Part shown: positions 1 to 7,567 of the stretch, one piece after another
Numbering within the stretch: the first letter of the stretch is position 1
How the letters are laid out: every line of letters starts with the position of its first letter
Assembly: GCA_031385325.1 (NCBI GenBank)
Contig: JANNBJ010000214.1
Span: 1 to 64,000 of the forward strand
Source of the DNA: SYFY01 sp031385325
Lineage (GTDB): Bacteria > Pseudomonadota > Gammaproteobacteria > Pseudomonadales > Azotimanducaceae
Length of the DNA stretch: 64,000 bases
Direction: 5' to 3'
Translations under genes and position numbers: made by a program
Notes under the pieces: model-generated
What the model was told of the DNA's origin: nothing
Seen by the model: only the letters and a program-made list of their open reading frames with translations
Databases searched by the model: none

Positions 1-31
1 CGCCCCTGTCCGCAGGGTCACAAGCACACCA

Positions 32-77
32 AGGTCAAGGACTACTCGGCGCAAGCGCCTGCGTTCCTCCTTGACCT
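32..77. repeat. Nested inverted repeat at left edge
   Basis: A perfect 10-bp inverted repeat (AGGTCAAGGA at 32-41, TCCTTGACCT at 68-77) encloses a second perfect hairpin, GGCGC-AA-GCGCC, at 48-59. The outer arms are 26 nt apart. No gene in 1-232 is convincing: the only sizeable ORF, on the minus strand, has no family features. The structure could be a transcription end of a gene left of the window or part of a mobile-element remnant. No T-run follows on either side, so I do not call it a terminator. Confidence 0.55.
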
Positions 78-86
78 CTTCGGGCA

Positions 87-130
87 GGGGACACTTCTGC
101 TTTGCCAGAAAGGGGACATTTCTGGTTTGC
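87..130. repeat. Two imperfect 19-bp direct repeats, IS-end-like
   Basis: GGGGACACTTCTGCTTTGC (87-105) is followed after 6 nt by GGGGACATTTCTGGTTTGC (112-130), identical at 17 of 19 positions. Repeated GGGGACA-TTCT-TTTGC words of this type are, to my knowledge, common at the ends of DDE-type insertion sequences, but no transposase ORF is present in the window. I read it as a possible IS end or relic whose body would lie left of position 1. This is inference from motif appearance only. Confidence 0.4.
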
Positions 131-232
131 TTTGACAGCAACGCAGCACCGGATGAGGTAAAACGCTGACAATTACGGGAATCCCATTTCGCTGCGACGC
201 CTTCGAAAACAGATCAGGCTCCATTATGCGAT

Positions 233-904
233 CTATCCGATGTGCTCGTTGAAAAAGGTCAACGTCCTTTCAAGGGCAAGCTTCGCACTGGCCGCATCAT
301 AGCTGCCACGATGGTTGCAATTGAATCCATGATCTGCTGAGTAGACGTAGACGGTGGCTGAAGGAATCGCGGTCTTGATCTTCTCGACATCGGTCAGCGG
401 AATATGGGCATCGAGTTCGCCGAAATGCATGATCACCGGACAGTGTGCAGTTCGGCCGGCTTCATTGACGATACCGCCACCGTAGTAGGCAGACGCGGCC
501 GAAACGCCAGTCAGCGAGCAAGCAGACAGCCAGGCCAGAAGACCGCCAAAGCAGTATCCGACTACCCCTACTTTGCCATGGCTGGAAATGTGGTTGATCG
601 CGGCCTGGACATCACCAAGCGCGCGCGCTCGATCGAGCTGCTGGAATGCGATCTTGATCCCTGCACCCATGTCCCCGGCCTTGTAGCCCAGCTCAATATC
701 CGGTTTCACACGGTCGAAAATCTGCGGAGCAATTGCCGCGTACCCTGCCTCGGCGAAGCCATCGGTGACTTCCCGGATGTGCGCGTTGACACCGAAAATT
801 TCCTGTATGACCACCACCGCTCCTCGCGGTTTGCCTGTCGGCATGCTTTCCCAGGCGGAAAATTTGAAGCCGTCATCTGCGCTAAGCTGGATCCTGGTGC
901 CCAC
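233..904 (-). CDS. Dienelactone hydrolase family protein
   Basis: A 223-aa alpha/beta hydrolase of the dienelactone hydrolase (carboxymethylenebutenolidase) family, of the usual length. The family triad is visible: nucleophile Cys118 in GYCFGG, Asp165 in FGELDAHIP and His192 in ADHGFN, with Glu35 in QEIFGVN, the residue that in Pseudomonas DLH helps activate the cysteine. There is no signal peptide, so it is cytoplasmic. It is a lone gene, divergent from phoB across a 244-nt spacer with repeated motifs. No catechol-degradation genes are nearby, so the substrate may be another lactone or ester; many chromosomal homologues are of unknown function. Family assignment is secure, substrate is not. 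Confidence 0.9.
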   Translation of the reverse strand: MGTRIQLSADDGFKFSAWESMPTGKPRGAVVVIQEIFGVNAHIREVTDGFAEAGYAAIAPQIFDRVKPDIELGYKAGDMGAGIKIAFQQLDRARALGDVQAAINHISSHGKVGVVGYCFGGLLAWLSACSLTGVSAASAYYGGGIVNEAGRTAHCPVIMHFGELDAHIPLTDVEKIKTAIPSATVYVYSADHGFNCNHRGSYDAASAKLALERTLTFFNEHIG

Positions 905-983
905 GGGTATCTCCTGTCGAAGTAGGATTGCAGGATGGCATTACTCTCATATCCTGTTCAACCCGCTCATTCGGTGTCATCCA

Positions 984-1085
984 ATTGTGACAATCAGCGC
1001 GTTCACTGGGTCCAATTGTGAATGTAACGATCGCTGCACGCGCGAGTCGGCGACTGATTGTGACGATCCCCGGGCCATTTGTGAC
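984..1085. promoter_or_regulatory. Cluster of four TTGTGA motifs between DLH gene and phoB
   Basis: The 244-nt divergent spacer holds four copies of (A)TTGTGA: ATTGTGAC at 984-991, ATTGTGAA at 1015-1022, ATTGTGAC at 1057-1064 and ATTTGTGAC at 1077-1085. The first is within the interrupted palindrome ATTGT-G-ACAAT (985-995). Spacing (about 31, 42, 21) does not fit the 11-bp periodicity of classical Pho boxes, so PhoB autoregulation is possible but not shown. It may be an operator array for either divergent gene. Confidence 0.35.
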
Positions 1086-1148
1086 GGCGTCCATTCTTTC
1101 GTCTGAAGCCCCGGAACAGCGGTTGTCTGAATCAAACAGGCGCGAACA

Positions 1149-1838
1149 ATGGATCACACAACGAACACCGTACTGATCGTCGAAGACGATGCCGATATAC
1201 GTGGCATGCTGGTCTTTTCACTGGGTCGTGCCGGATTCAATATCGCGGAGGTGGAAAGTGCCGAGGCGGCGCTGCGGCGGCTGGACGGCATTCTTCCAAG
1301 CCTCGTGATCATCGACTGGATGCTCCCACGGATGAGCGGCATCGAACTGGCGCAAGCGATACGGCGCGATCAGCACACCAGAGATCTGCCGATCATCATG
1401 CTCACGGCGAGGGGTGAGGAGGCAGACAAGCTCAAAGGCTACGACTCTGGCATCGACGACTACCTGACCAAGCCGTTTTCACCTCGCGAGTTGATTGCCC
1501 GAATTCGCGCCCTGCTGCGCCGTGTCGGTCAGCCGGAGGATGGAATAATCCAGTATCCGGACATGGCGCTCGACCTTAAATCCCATCGATTGCTGGTGCG
1601 TGGAGAACCCGTAAAACTCGGACCGACGGAATTCCGTCTGCTGGAATTGTTCATGACGTCCCCCAATCGGGCATTCGACCGTGCACAATTGCTGGACCGG
1701 GTCTGGGGAAGAAGTATCTACGTGGAAGAGCGAACGGTAGACGTCCATGTGCTGCGGTTACGCAAGGCACTCAAGCCACATGGCCTGGACACGCATATCG
1801 AAACGGTTCGTGGACTTGGTTACCGTTTCTGTCCGTGA
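1149..1838 (+). CDS. phoB: Phosphate regulon response regulator PhoB
   Basis: A 229-aa OmpR/PhoB-type response regulator. The receiver domain (about 5-120) has the acidic pair at 13-14, phospho-acceptor Asp56 in VIIDWMLP and Lys108 in LTKPF. The C-terminal winged helix (about 130-229) ends with the family-typical VRGLGYRF. PhoB activates phosphate-starvation genes when phosphorylated by PhoR. Its TGA overlaps the GTG of the next gene (GTGA), implying translational coupling to the partner kinase. Identity as PhoB rather than a generic OmpR-type regulator rests on sequence character and on the phoR and phoU neighbours. pstSCAB is not in the window. Confidence 0.93.
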   Translation: MDHTTNTVLIVEDDADIRGMLVFSLGRAGFNIAEVESAEAALRRLDGILPSLVIIDWMLPRMSGIELAQAIRRDQHTRDLPIIMLTARGEEADKLKGYDSGIDDYLTKPFSPRELIARIRALLRRVGQPEDGIIQYPDMALDLKSHRLLVRGEPVKLGPTEFRLLELFMTSPNRAFDRAQLLDRVWGRSIYVEERTVDVHVLRLRKALKPHGLDTHIETVRGLGYRFCP

Positions 1839-3148
1839 AGTATTACTCGCCGCTCGACTACACGCTGTTCTTCGGGCTCTTGATCGTCGGGGGCTTGACC
1901 GGATTGGTTTTCGGTCACTTTGGCCTTGGCCTCGCCGGAGGACTCTTGGTCTGGACGCTGCTCCAGCACCGCCAATATGTTACGTTCAGGCGCTGGGCCT
2001 TACGTCCGCTCCGGCGACCGGAGTTCGCGACCGACGCTTGGCGAGCAGGCGCAGACATCTTGTTTCGCAGCGCTCGGCGCCAACGCGTACGTTCGAAGCG
2101 CGCCATGGAAATGCTCAAACAGCTGCGTGCGGTAACCGAGGCGTTACCCGATTGCGCGATTGTTCTGGACAGCAACGGGTGCATCGAACGTTTCAACACC
2201 GCCGCCACTGCGCAACTCCAGATTCGCCGTACCGATCGGGGGTTGCCTTTCATCGAGCTGGTTAGACACCCTCATATTGTTGCGTTGGTGCGCAATCCGG
2301 CAAGCCGGGATCCAATTGAATTCCCCTCTCCTTTCGATGACAGCATTCGCCTGGAAGCCCGCCTGGTGCAAATGGGCGGCAACCGGAGCCTGATGCTGAT
2401 TCGGGACGTCACCCAACTCAATCGACTGCTGTCAATGCGACAGGACTTTGTGGCCAACCTGTCACATGAACTCCGAACGCCACTGACCGTGATTCTCGGT
2501 TACCTCGAGACGCTGCAGGAAGATGACCTGGACGCGCGGACAACTCGCCAGGTCGTCGACAAAATCGTCCCACCAGCGCAGCGAATGCACGCCCTGCTCC
2601 AGGACCTGCTGTTGCTTACCCGTCTTGAATCGCAGAGTGGTTCCACTCTGGATGGCATAGCAGCAATTTCCATTCCGGGCCTGTTCAATCGAGTGGTCAG
2701 CCAGGTCAGCGGCATCGCATCAAAACGTCATCACATTATCCTGGACATCATCAGCACTCAGCGGCTCATGGGTATCCCCGGAGAACTCGAGAGCGCCTTG
2801 GGCAATCTCCTTTCAAATGCGATTCGTTACAGTCCGGACGGCGGTGAAATCCGCGTCTCCTGGACCGATACTCCGGCAGGTTGTTGCCTGGCGGTAAGTG
2901 ATCAGGGCATAGGTGTTGCACGAGAGCATCTATCGCGACTGACCGAAAGATTCTATCGCGTCGACCTGGCTCGAGCCCGGGTTCAGGGTGGAACAGGGCT
3001 TGGACTGGCTATCGTCAAGCATGTCCTGAAGCGACACGGCACCGTTTTGCAGATTGAAAGTGAACCTGGCCAAGGTAGCCGCTTTTATTGTTACTTTTTG
3101 CCGGCACAACTGGCCTCTCCGGGTGCGTCGCTCGAGGTCGTCGGCTGA
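1835..3148 (+). CDS. phoR: Phosphate regulon sensor histidine kinase PhoR
   Basis: A 437-aa membrane kinase starting at a GTG that overlaps the phoB stop. Two hydrophobic helices lie at about 10-45 without a large periplasmic domain, as in PhoR. A PAS-like region follows at about 95-195, then the HisKA motif NLSHELRTPL with phospho-acceptor His211, and an ATPase domain with the N box (NLLSNAIRYS), DQGIG and GTGLGLAI. PhoR autophosphorylates and controls PhoB in response to Pst/PhoU status. Length and architecture match the family. After the gene there are 164 nt before phoU with no gene. Confidence 0.92.
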   Translation: MKYYSPLDYTLFFGLLIVGGLTGLVFGHFGLGLAGGLLVWTLLQHRQYVTFRRWALRPLRRPEFATDAWRAGADILFRSARRQRVRSKRAMEMLKQLRAVTEALPDCAIVLDSNGCIERFNTAATAQLQIRRTDRGLPFIELVRHPHIVALVRNPASRDPIEFPSPFDDSIRLEARLVQMGGNRSLMLIRDVTQLNRLLSMRQDFVANLSHELRTPLTVILGYLETLQEDDLDARTTRQVVDKIVPPAQRMHALLQDLLLLTRLESQSGSTLDGIAAISIPGLFNRVVSQVSGIASKRHHIILDIISTQRLMGIPGELESALGNLLSNAIRYSPDGGEIRVSWTDTPAGCCLAVSDQGIGVAREHLSRLTERFYRVDLARARVQGGTGLGLAIVKHVLKRHGTVLQIESEPGQGSRFYCYFLPAQLASPGASLEVVG

Positions 3149-3312
3149 TTTGTGGCTTGAATCACTGCTACACGATTCGGATCGTTACGCATACCATGCA
3201 GATGAGCGCACGTTTCCGAACGGCGCGGCGGGGTTAGACTGCGTGAGGCCCGACGACTTGTTTTGGATACGCATTCAATTTGGCTTTGTTCAAATTGTTC
3301 GCTTCGAGGGTA

Positions 3313-3993
3313 ATGGAGACCATGAACAGACATATCTCAGAGCAGTTTGACGAGGAACTCCAGTCCGCACGAACGCTACTCATGGAAATGGGCGGATTGC
3401 TTGAACAACAGCTGAAAAATGCTCGCGAAGCCCTCCTTCGCCCGAACTCGGAAAAGGCTCTGCTCGTCCTCGAAGTTGAAAAGCAGGTCAACCGGCTTGA
3501 GAAGGAACTGGATGATCAATGCATCCAGATCATCGCCCGAAGGCAACCTGCCGCATCTGACCTTCGCATGATGATTGCCGTACTACGCGCAACCAATGAT
3601 CTGGAACGAATTGGCGACGAGGCCAAGCGGATTGCCGGGCTTGCGCTCAAGTCAGGTAACCACGTCTTTCCCGACGACCACTATGTCGACATCGACAATC
3701 TGATGGAACGGGTCCAACTGATGGTCGCACAAGCCCTCGATGCCTTCGCTCGTTCGGATGTTGATAGTGCCATCGAAACGATCAAGGCCGATGCGGAAGT
3801 GGATCGAATCTACCGCTCGATTGTAGAGCGCTTGTTGCAGGACATGCGAAACACGCCAGATACGCTCGAGCTATCGATGAACATGACCTGGGCGACGCGT
3901 GCACTCGAGCGCATCGGCGACCACGCGAAGAACATCAGCGAGTATGTCGTCTATCTTGCTCGAGGTGATGACGTTCGCCACACTAAACCCTGA
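3313..3993 (+). CDS. phoU: Phosphate signalling regulator PhoU
   Basis: A 226-aa helical protein with two PhoU repeats; the E/DxxxD metal-contact motifs appear as NDLERIGDEAKRI in the first half and RALERIGDHAKNI in the second. PhoU links the Pst transporter to PhoR and dampens the regulon when phosphate is ample. The open frame extends upstream to a TTG at 3280, but ATG 3313 (with GAGGG just upstream) or ATG 3322 (after GGAG) fits family N termini (MNRHIS...) better. PhoU usually follows pstB; here it follows phoR directly, so the Pst transporter must be elsewhere. Confidence 0.92.
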   Translation: METMNRHISEQFDEELQSARTLLMEMGGLLEQQLKNAREALLRPNSEKALLVLEVEKQVNRLEKELDDQCIQIIARRQPAASDLRMMIAVLRATNDLERIGDEAKRIAGLALKSGNHVFPDDHYVDIDNLMERVQLMVAQALDAFARSDVDSAIETIKADAEVDRIYRSIVERLLQDMRNTPDTLELSMNMTWATRALERIGDHAKNISEYVVYLARGDDVRHTKP

Positions 3994-4020
3994 TTCAGCA
4001 GCACAGGCAGAACCGTCCGC

Positions 4021-4665
4021 ATGTCCATCCAGGCAGTGATCTGGGATTTTGGTGGTGTCGTTACCACCAGTCCATTCGAAGCATTCAACCGATTTGAGCG
4101 CGAGCGAGGCTTGCCCAAGGATTTCATCCGGGGGATCAACGCGACCAACCCCGAAACCAATGCCTGGGCACAATTCGAATCCAGCAGCATTGATATCGAA
4201 GCCTTCGACTCAGCCTTCGCGAAAGAGGCACACGCCAAGGGTCATCACGTTGGCGGCAAAGAGGTCGTGGCGTTGCTGTCCGGTGACCTTCGTCCCCGAA
4301 TGGTCAACGTCCTGAAAACCTGCAAAGCCAATTTTCGTATCGCCTGCATCACCAACAACGTGCGATCCGGGCATGGGCCGGGCATGGCGAAGAGCGCCGA
4401 AAAAGCGGCCGCAATGGCAGACGTGATGCAACTCTTTGACCTGGTGGTCGAATCGAGCATCGAAGGGATCCGCAAGCCGAACCCGAAGATCTATACACTC
4501 GCCTGCGAACGACTGGGAGTTGAACCGGCACAAGCCGTATTTCTGGACGACCTCGGGATAAATCTGAAGCCGGCGAAGCTGCTCGGGATGCAAACGATCA
4601 AGGTGATCAGCGAATCCCAGGCGATCAGCGAACTTGAGCAGATTACGGGATTACGCTTCCCTTGA
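4021..4665 (+). CDS. HAD-superfamily hydrolase (HAD-IA)
   Basis: A 214-aa haloacid-dehalogenase-type phosphohydrolase. Motif I is WDFGGVV with nucleophile Asp9, a form shared with the phosphatase domain of soluble epoxide hydrolase and with ACAD10. Motif II is ITNN, the motif III lysine is in GIRKPNPKIY and motif IV is FLDD. The cap inserted after motif I is helical, as in subclass I. It starts 27 nt after phoU and may be cotranscribed, but nothing shows a role in phosphate signalling. The natural substrate is unknown. Confidence 0.85.
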   Translation: MSIQAVIWDFGGVVTTSPFEAFNRFERERGLPKDFIRGINATNPETNAWAQFESSSIDIEAFDSAFAKEAHAKGHHVGGKEVVALLSGDLRPRMVNVLKTCKANFRIACITNNVRSGHGPGMAKSAEKAAAMADVMQLFDLVVESSIEGIRKPNPKIYTLACERLGVEPAQAVFLDDLGINLKPAKLLGMQTIKVISESQAISELEQITGLRFP

Positions 4666-4743
4666 GCGGCTCGGTATATCGACACTGTGTTGAACGAAAC
4701 GCTCGGACCGCACATCAGTGCGATCCGATTTTCGGGAGTTCGA

Positions 4744-5223
4744 TCAGGCCGGATGAGCGAGCGTCTTGGCGGCATCCTGGACGGCGCGAATGATCTTGTC
4801 GTAGCCCGTGCAACGACACAGATTTCCGGCCAGCCAGTAGCGGATTGTTTCCTCATCCGGATCCGGATGTTTGTCCAGCAACGCCTTGGTAGCAATGACA
4901 AAACCGGGCGTGCAAATACCACACTGCAAAGCCGCGTGATCAAGGAATTTCTGCTGAATTGGATGGAGGCCATCTTCGGAGGCAATGCCTTCAATCGTGG
5001 TGATCTCGTGTCCCGCAGTTTCGACCCCAAGGATCAGACAGGAACAGACCAGCCGGCCATCCATCAGGACCGAACAGGCGCCACAGTCGCCTGAACCACA
5101 GCCTTCCTTGGTACCGGTGCGACCAAGTTCATCCCGCAGCACTTCAAGCAGCGTCTGTTGTGCCTCACAGAGGAACTCAACGGTCTCGCCATTGATCGAT
5201 GTTTCAATCTGGATTTTTTTCAT
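4744..5223 (-). CDS. Molybdenum hydroxylase small subunit, 2x[2Fe-2S] (CoxS/XdhC type)
   Basis: A 159-aa electron-transfer subunit of the xanthine dehydrogenase / CO dehydrogenase family. The N-terminal plant-ferredoxin cluster has Cys42, 47, 50 and 62 (CGSGDCGAC then CSC). The C-terminal helical cluster has CGICTPG and CRCTGYD. It passes electrons from the molybdopterin subunit to FAD. It starts 4 nt after the FAD-subunit gene, so the two are one operon. The molybdopterin-binding large subunit, normally the third gene, is absent on either side: a HAD gene lies downstream and a divergent prolidase upstream. Substrate cannot be inferred. Confidence 0.92.
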   Translation of the reverse strand: MKKIQIETSINGETVEFLCEAQQTLLEVLRDELGRTGTKEGCGSGDCGACSVLMDGRLVCSCLILGVETAGHEITTIEGIASEDGLHPIQQKFLDHAALQCGICTPGFVIATKALLDKHPDPDEETIRYWLAGNLCRCTGYDKIIRAVQDAAKTLAHPA

Positions 5224-5227
5224 CTTT

Positions 5228-6106
5228 CTAGACTCCTAGCGCGCGATCACGGGCTATTGCGCCCGCACGACGACACAGCACAGCAATGATCTTCCGACGG
5301 TATTCAGCGGTTCCACGACGATCAGAAATAGGCGAAGCAGCGGCGGTACAAGCCACTCCGGCTGCAGTCAAAGCAGCTTCGTCCACCTTGGTTCCGATCA
5401 ACGCCGTAGCTGCAGCAGGCACCAGCAGAACACGAGGAGCGACTGCGCCGATACTGACCCTCGCGTGGGTACAAACGCCCTTGGCATCGAAGGTCAGCGC
5501 AACGCCGCAACCGGCCACAGCAATGTCCATCTCAGTACGCGGAATGAAACGCAGATACGCATCAGAGGTCCGTGGGGCCGGGTTTTTCAGTTTGATCCCA
5601 ACCAGAAATTCACCGGGCTGCAGTGCATTTTTCTGTACGCCGATCATGAAATCTTCAACGGCAAGTTCGCGTCCACCGTTGGCATTGGCGATCACGCATC
5701 GTGCCCCGATAGCGATCAGGGCAGGGATCGTGTCACCAGCCGGCGACGCATTACACAGGTTACCACCGATGCTGGCGCGCCCTTGCACCTGGGTCGACCC
5801 GATCAGATCAGCAGCTTCAAGCAGACCCGGAAAGAGCTTCAGCAATCGAGGGTCTTCATTGAGTTCGGCGCTGGGTATCGTCGCGCCGATGAAGGTCTCC
5901 GTGGCACCGACATCAATGCGGCGAGTCTCTTTCACTCCTTTCAGATCAACGATGGTACGCGGCGCCTTGTCGACCGCTCGCATCTGAACGATCAGGTCCG
6001 TGCCACCAGCCATCACTTGAGCGCGGCCACCGCTCGATTGAACTTTTTTCAATGCCGCCAGCGCTTCATCGATGCTGGTCGGCGCCATATAGGCAAATGC
6101 ACTCAT
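5228..6106 (-). CDS. Molybdenum hydroxylase FAD-binding medium subunit (CoxM/XdhB type)
   Basis: A 292-aa FAD subunit. The FAD pyrophosphate motif AGGTDLIVQM lies near the N terminus and the second family motif SIGGNLCNASPAGD in the middle; the C-terminal CO-dehydrogenase flavoprotein domain follows. ATG 6106 gives the family-typical start MSAFAYMAP; the frame extends to 6157 but without a family match. It is the first gene of a two-gene operon with the 2Fe-2S subunit. With no catalytic large subunit here, the pair either serves an L subunit encoded elsewhere or is a relic. Both reading frames are intact, which argues against decay. Confidence 0.92.
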   Translation of the reverse strand: MSAFAYMAPTSIDEALAALKKVQSSGGRAQVMAGGTDLIVQMRAVDKAPRTIVDLKGVKETRRIDVGATETFIGATIPSAELNEDPRLLKLFPGLLEAADLIGSTQVQGRASIGGNLCNASPAGDTIPALIAIGARCVIANANGGRELAVEDFMIGVQKNALQPGEFLVGIKLKNPAPRTSDAYLRFIPRTEMDIAVAGCGVALTFDAKGVCTHARVSIGAVAPRVLLVPAAATALIGTKVDEAALTAAGVACTAAASPISDRRGTAEYRRKIIAVLCRRAGAIARDRALGV

Positions 6107-6229
6107 GCGTCTTGTGCTCCCCCGTTTTCGCAAGTGCGGGCAATCTACCATGATCACTCCGATCGATCACGTACATGACGAAAGCCGCTTGTATACTGAA
6201 AACTCCCCAGGCTTTTGTGGATTGATTCG

Positions 6230-7567
6230 ATGTTACCCGGGTATGACGCGCATATTCGAACTGTCACAGCTCGCTGGACGCAAGCGCTCGAACTGGCAGG
6301 GTTCGATTCGGCTGTGATCACAGCCGGCTCTGCGAAGATGTACTTCCAGGACGACCAATCGGTGAACTTCCGCGCCAACCCTGACTTCGCGCAATTTGTT
6401 CCGACCGCCGCCTGCATGGACGCCAACTTGTTATTGCGTCGAGGGGAACGGCCACGGCTGTTTTTCCTTGCTCCCGAAGACTACTGGCATTCGCCACCCG
6501 TGCCGCCAACCTGGTTGACTTTGGCCATTGACATGGAAGTTTTTGCCGACTCGGAGAGCTTGCGAAGCGCGCTCGCACGTGCCGTCGCAACCAGCGGCAC
6601 GACAGTACTGATGAGCGAGTTCGCGGATTCCAATCTCGGGTGCAGCGCGCTCAACGATTCACACGTGAAGGGGATAGTGCATTACCTGCGCGCGATTAAA
6701 ACGCCGTTCGAGCTACACGCACTCAAACAAGCTACCGCGTCAGCAGTCCAGGGTCATCTGGCGGCCAGGCAGTGTTTTACGGATGGTGGGAGCGAGTTTG
6801 CCATCAACCAGGCCTATCTGCAGGCATCGATGCAGGTCGCAAGTGATCTGCCCTACGGCAACATCATTGCACTGAACGAACATGCCGCTGTATTGCACTA
6901 CCCGCACTTCGATCGCTCGTTGCCTGCGCAGCGTTTCAGCTTTCTCATCGATGCGGGCGCACGAAGTTACGGCTACGCAGCAGATATCACGCGGACGTAC
7001 GCGCATCGCGAGGGCGAAGTACAACGCGAGTTTGCCGAGCTCATCAGCGCCTTTGACCAGGCTCAACTGCGCCTGGCCTCGACGGTAAAGCCTGGTGTGC
7101 ACTTTCTTGATTTGCATGTCGCAGCTCATCAGGCGGTGGCCGAGGCGCTCTGCGCGTTCGATCTGGTCACAACGTCCGCTGACGAAGTCTTTGCTCGTGG
7201 CATTACCCGAGCTTTCCTGCCACACGGCCTGGGCCATCTGGTCGGGATTCAAACCCACGATGTCGCCGGGCATCAGGTCACAGCGGATGGCAGGATCAGC
7301 GCGCCTCCGGCGATCTATCCGTCGCTTCGACTGACGCGGACAATCGAGACGGGCTTCGTGTTCACGGTCGAACCCGGCCTCTACTTCATCCCGATCCTGC
7401 TGCAAACACTTCGAGCCAGCCCGGAACACAGTTTGGTCAACTGGCAGCAGGTAGAACGATTCATGCCGTGCGGTGGGATACGCATCGAGGACAACGTTGT
7501 CGTCACGGAATCCGGCCACGAGAACTACACCAGGGCCGCGTTCGCAGAGGCTACCCGCCATGGGTAA
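6230..7567 (+). CDS. pepQ: Xaa-Pro dipeptidase (prolidase) PepQ
   Basis: A 445-aa M24B metallopeptidase that resembles E. coli PepQ along its whole length. The pita-bread domain shows the dinuclear-metal ligands: Asp in LIDAGARSYGYAADITRTY, His in PHGLGHLVGIQTHD, Glu in TVEPGLYF and Glu in GIRIEDNV. Family-typical PYGNIIALNEHAAVLHY is also present. It cleaves dipeptides with C-terminal proline in the cytoplasm. ATG 6230 (MLPGYD...) is chosen over an upstream GTG at 6215. Its stop overlaps the start of the S9 peptidase, so the two act as a peptide-degrading operon. Confidence 0.95.
   Translation: MLPGYDAHIRTVTARWTQALELAGFDSAVITAGSAKMYFQDDQSVNFRANPDFAQFVPTAACMDANLLLRRGERPRLFFLAPEDYWHSPPVPPTWLTLAIDMEVFADSESLRSALARAVATSGTTVLMSEFADSNLGCSALNDSHVKGIVHYLRAIKTPFELHALKQATASAVQGHLAARQCFTDGGSEFAINQAYLQASMQVASDLPYGNIIALNEHAAVLHYPHFDRSLPAQRFSFLIDAGARSYGYAADITRTYAHREGEVQREFAELISAFDQAQLRLASTVKPGVHFLDLHVAAHQAVAEALCAFDLVTTSADEVFARGITRAFLPHGLGHLVGIQTHDVAGHQVTADGRISAPPAIYPSLRLTRTIETGFVFTVEPGLYFIPILLQTLRASPEHSLVNWQQVERFMPCGGIRIEDNVVVTESGHENYTRAAFAEATRHG

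Noticed and set aside
42..224. 60-codon minus-strand ORF at the left edge
   Set aside because: It runs across the direct repeats and has no family features.
1915..2265. Minus-strand ORFs within phoR
   Set aside because: Shadow frames of the conserved kinase gene.
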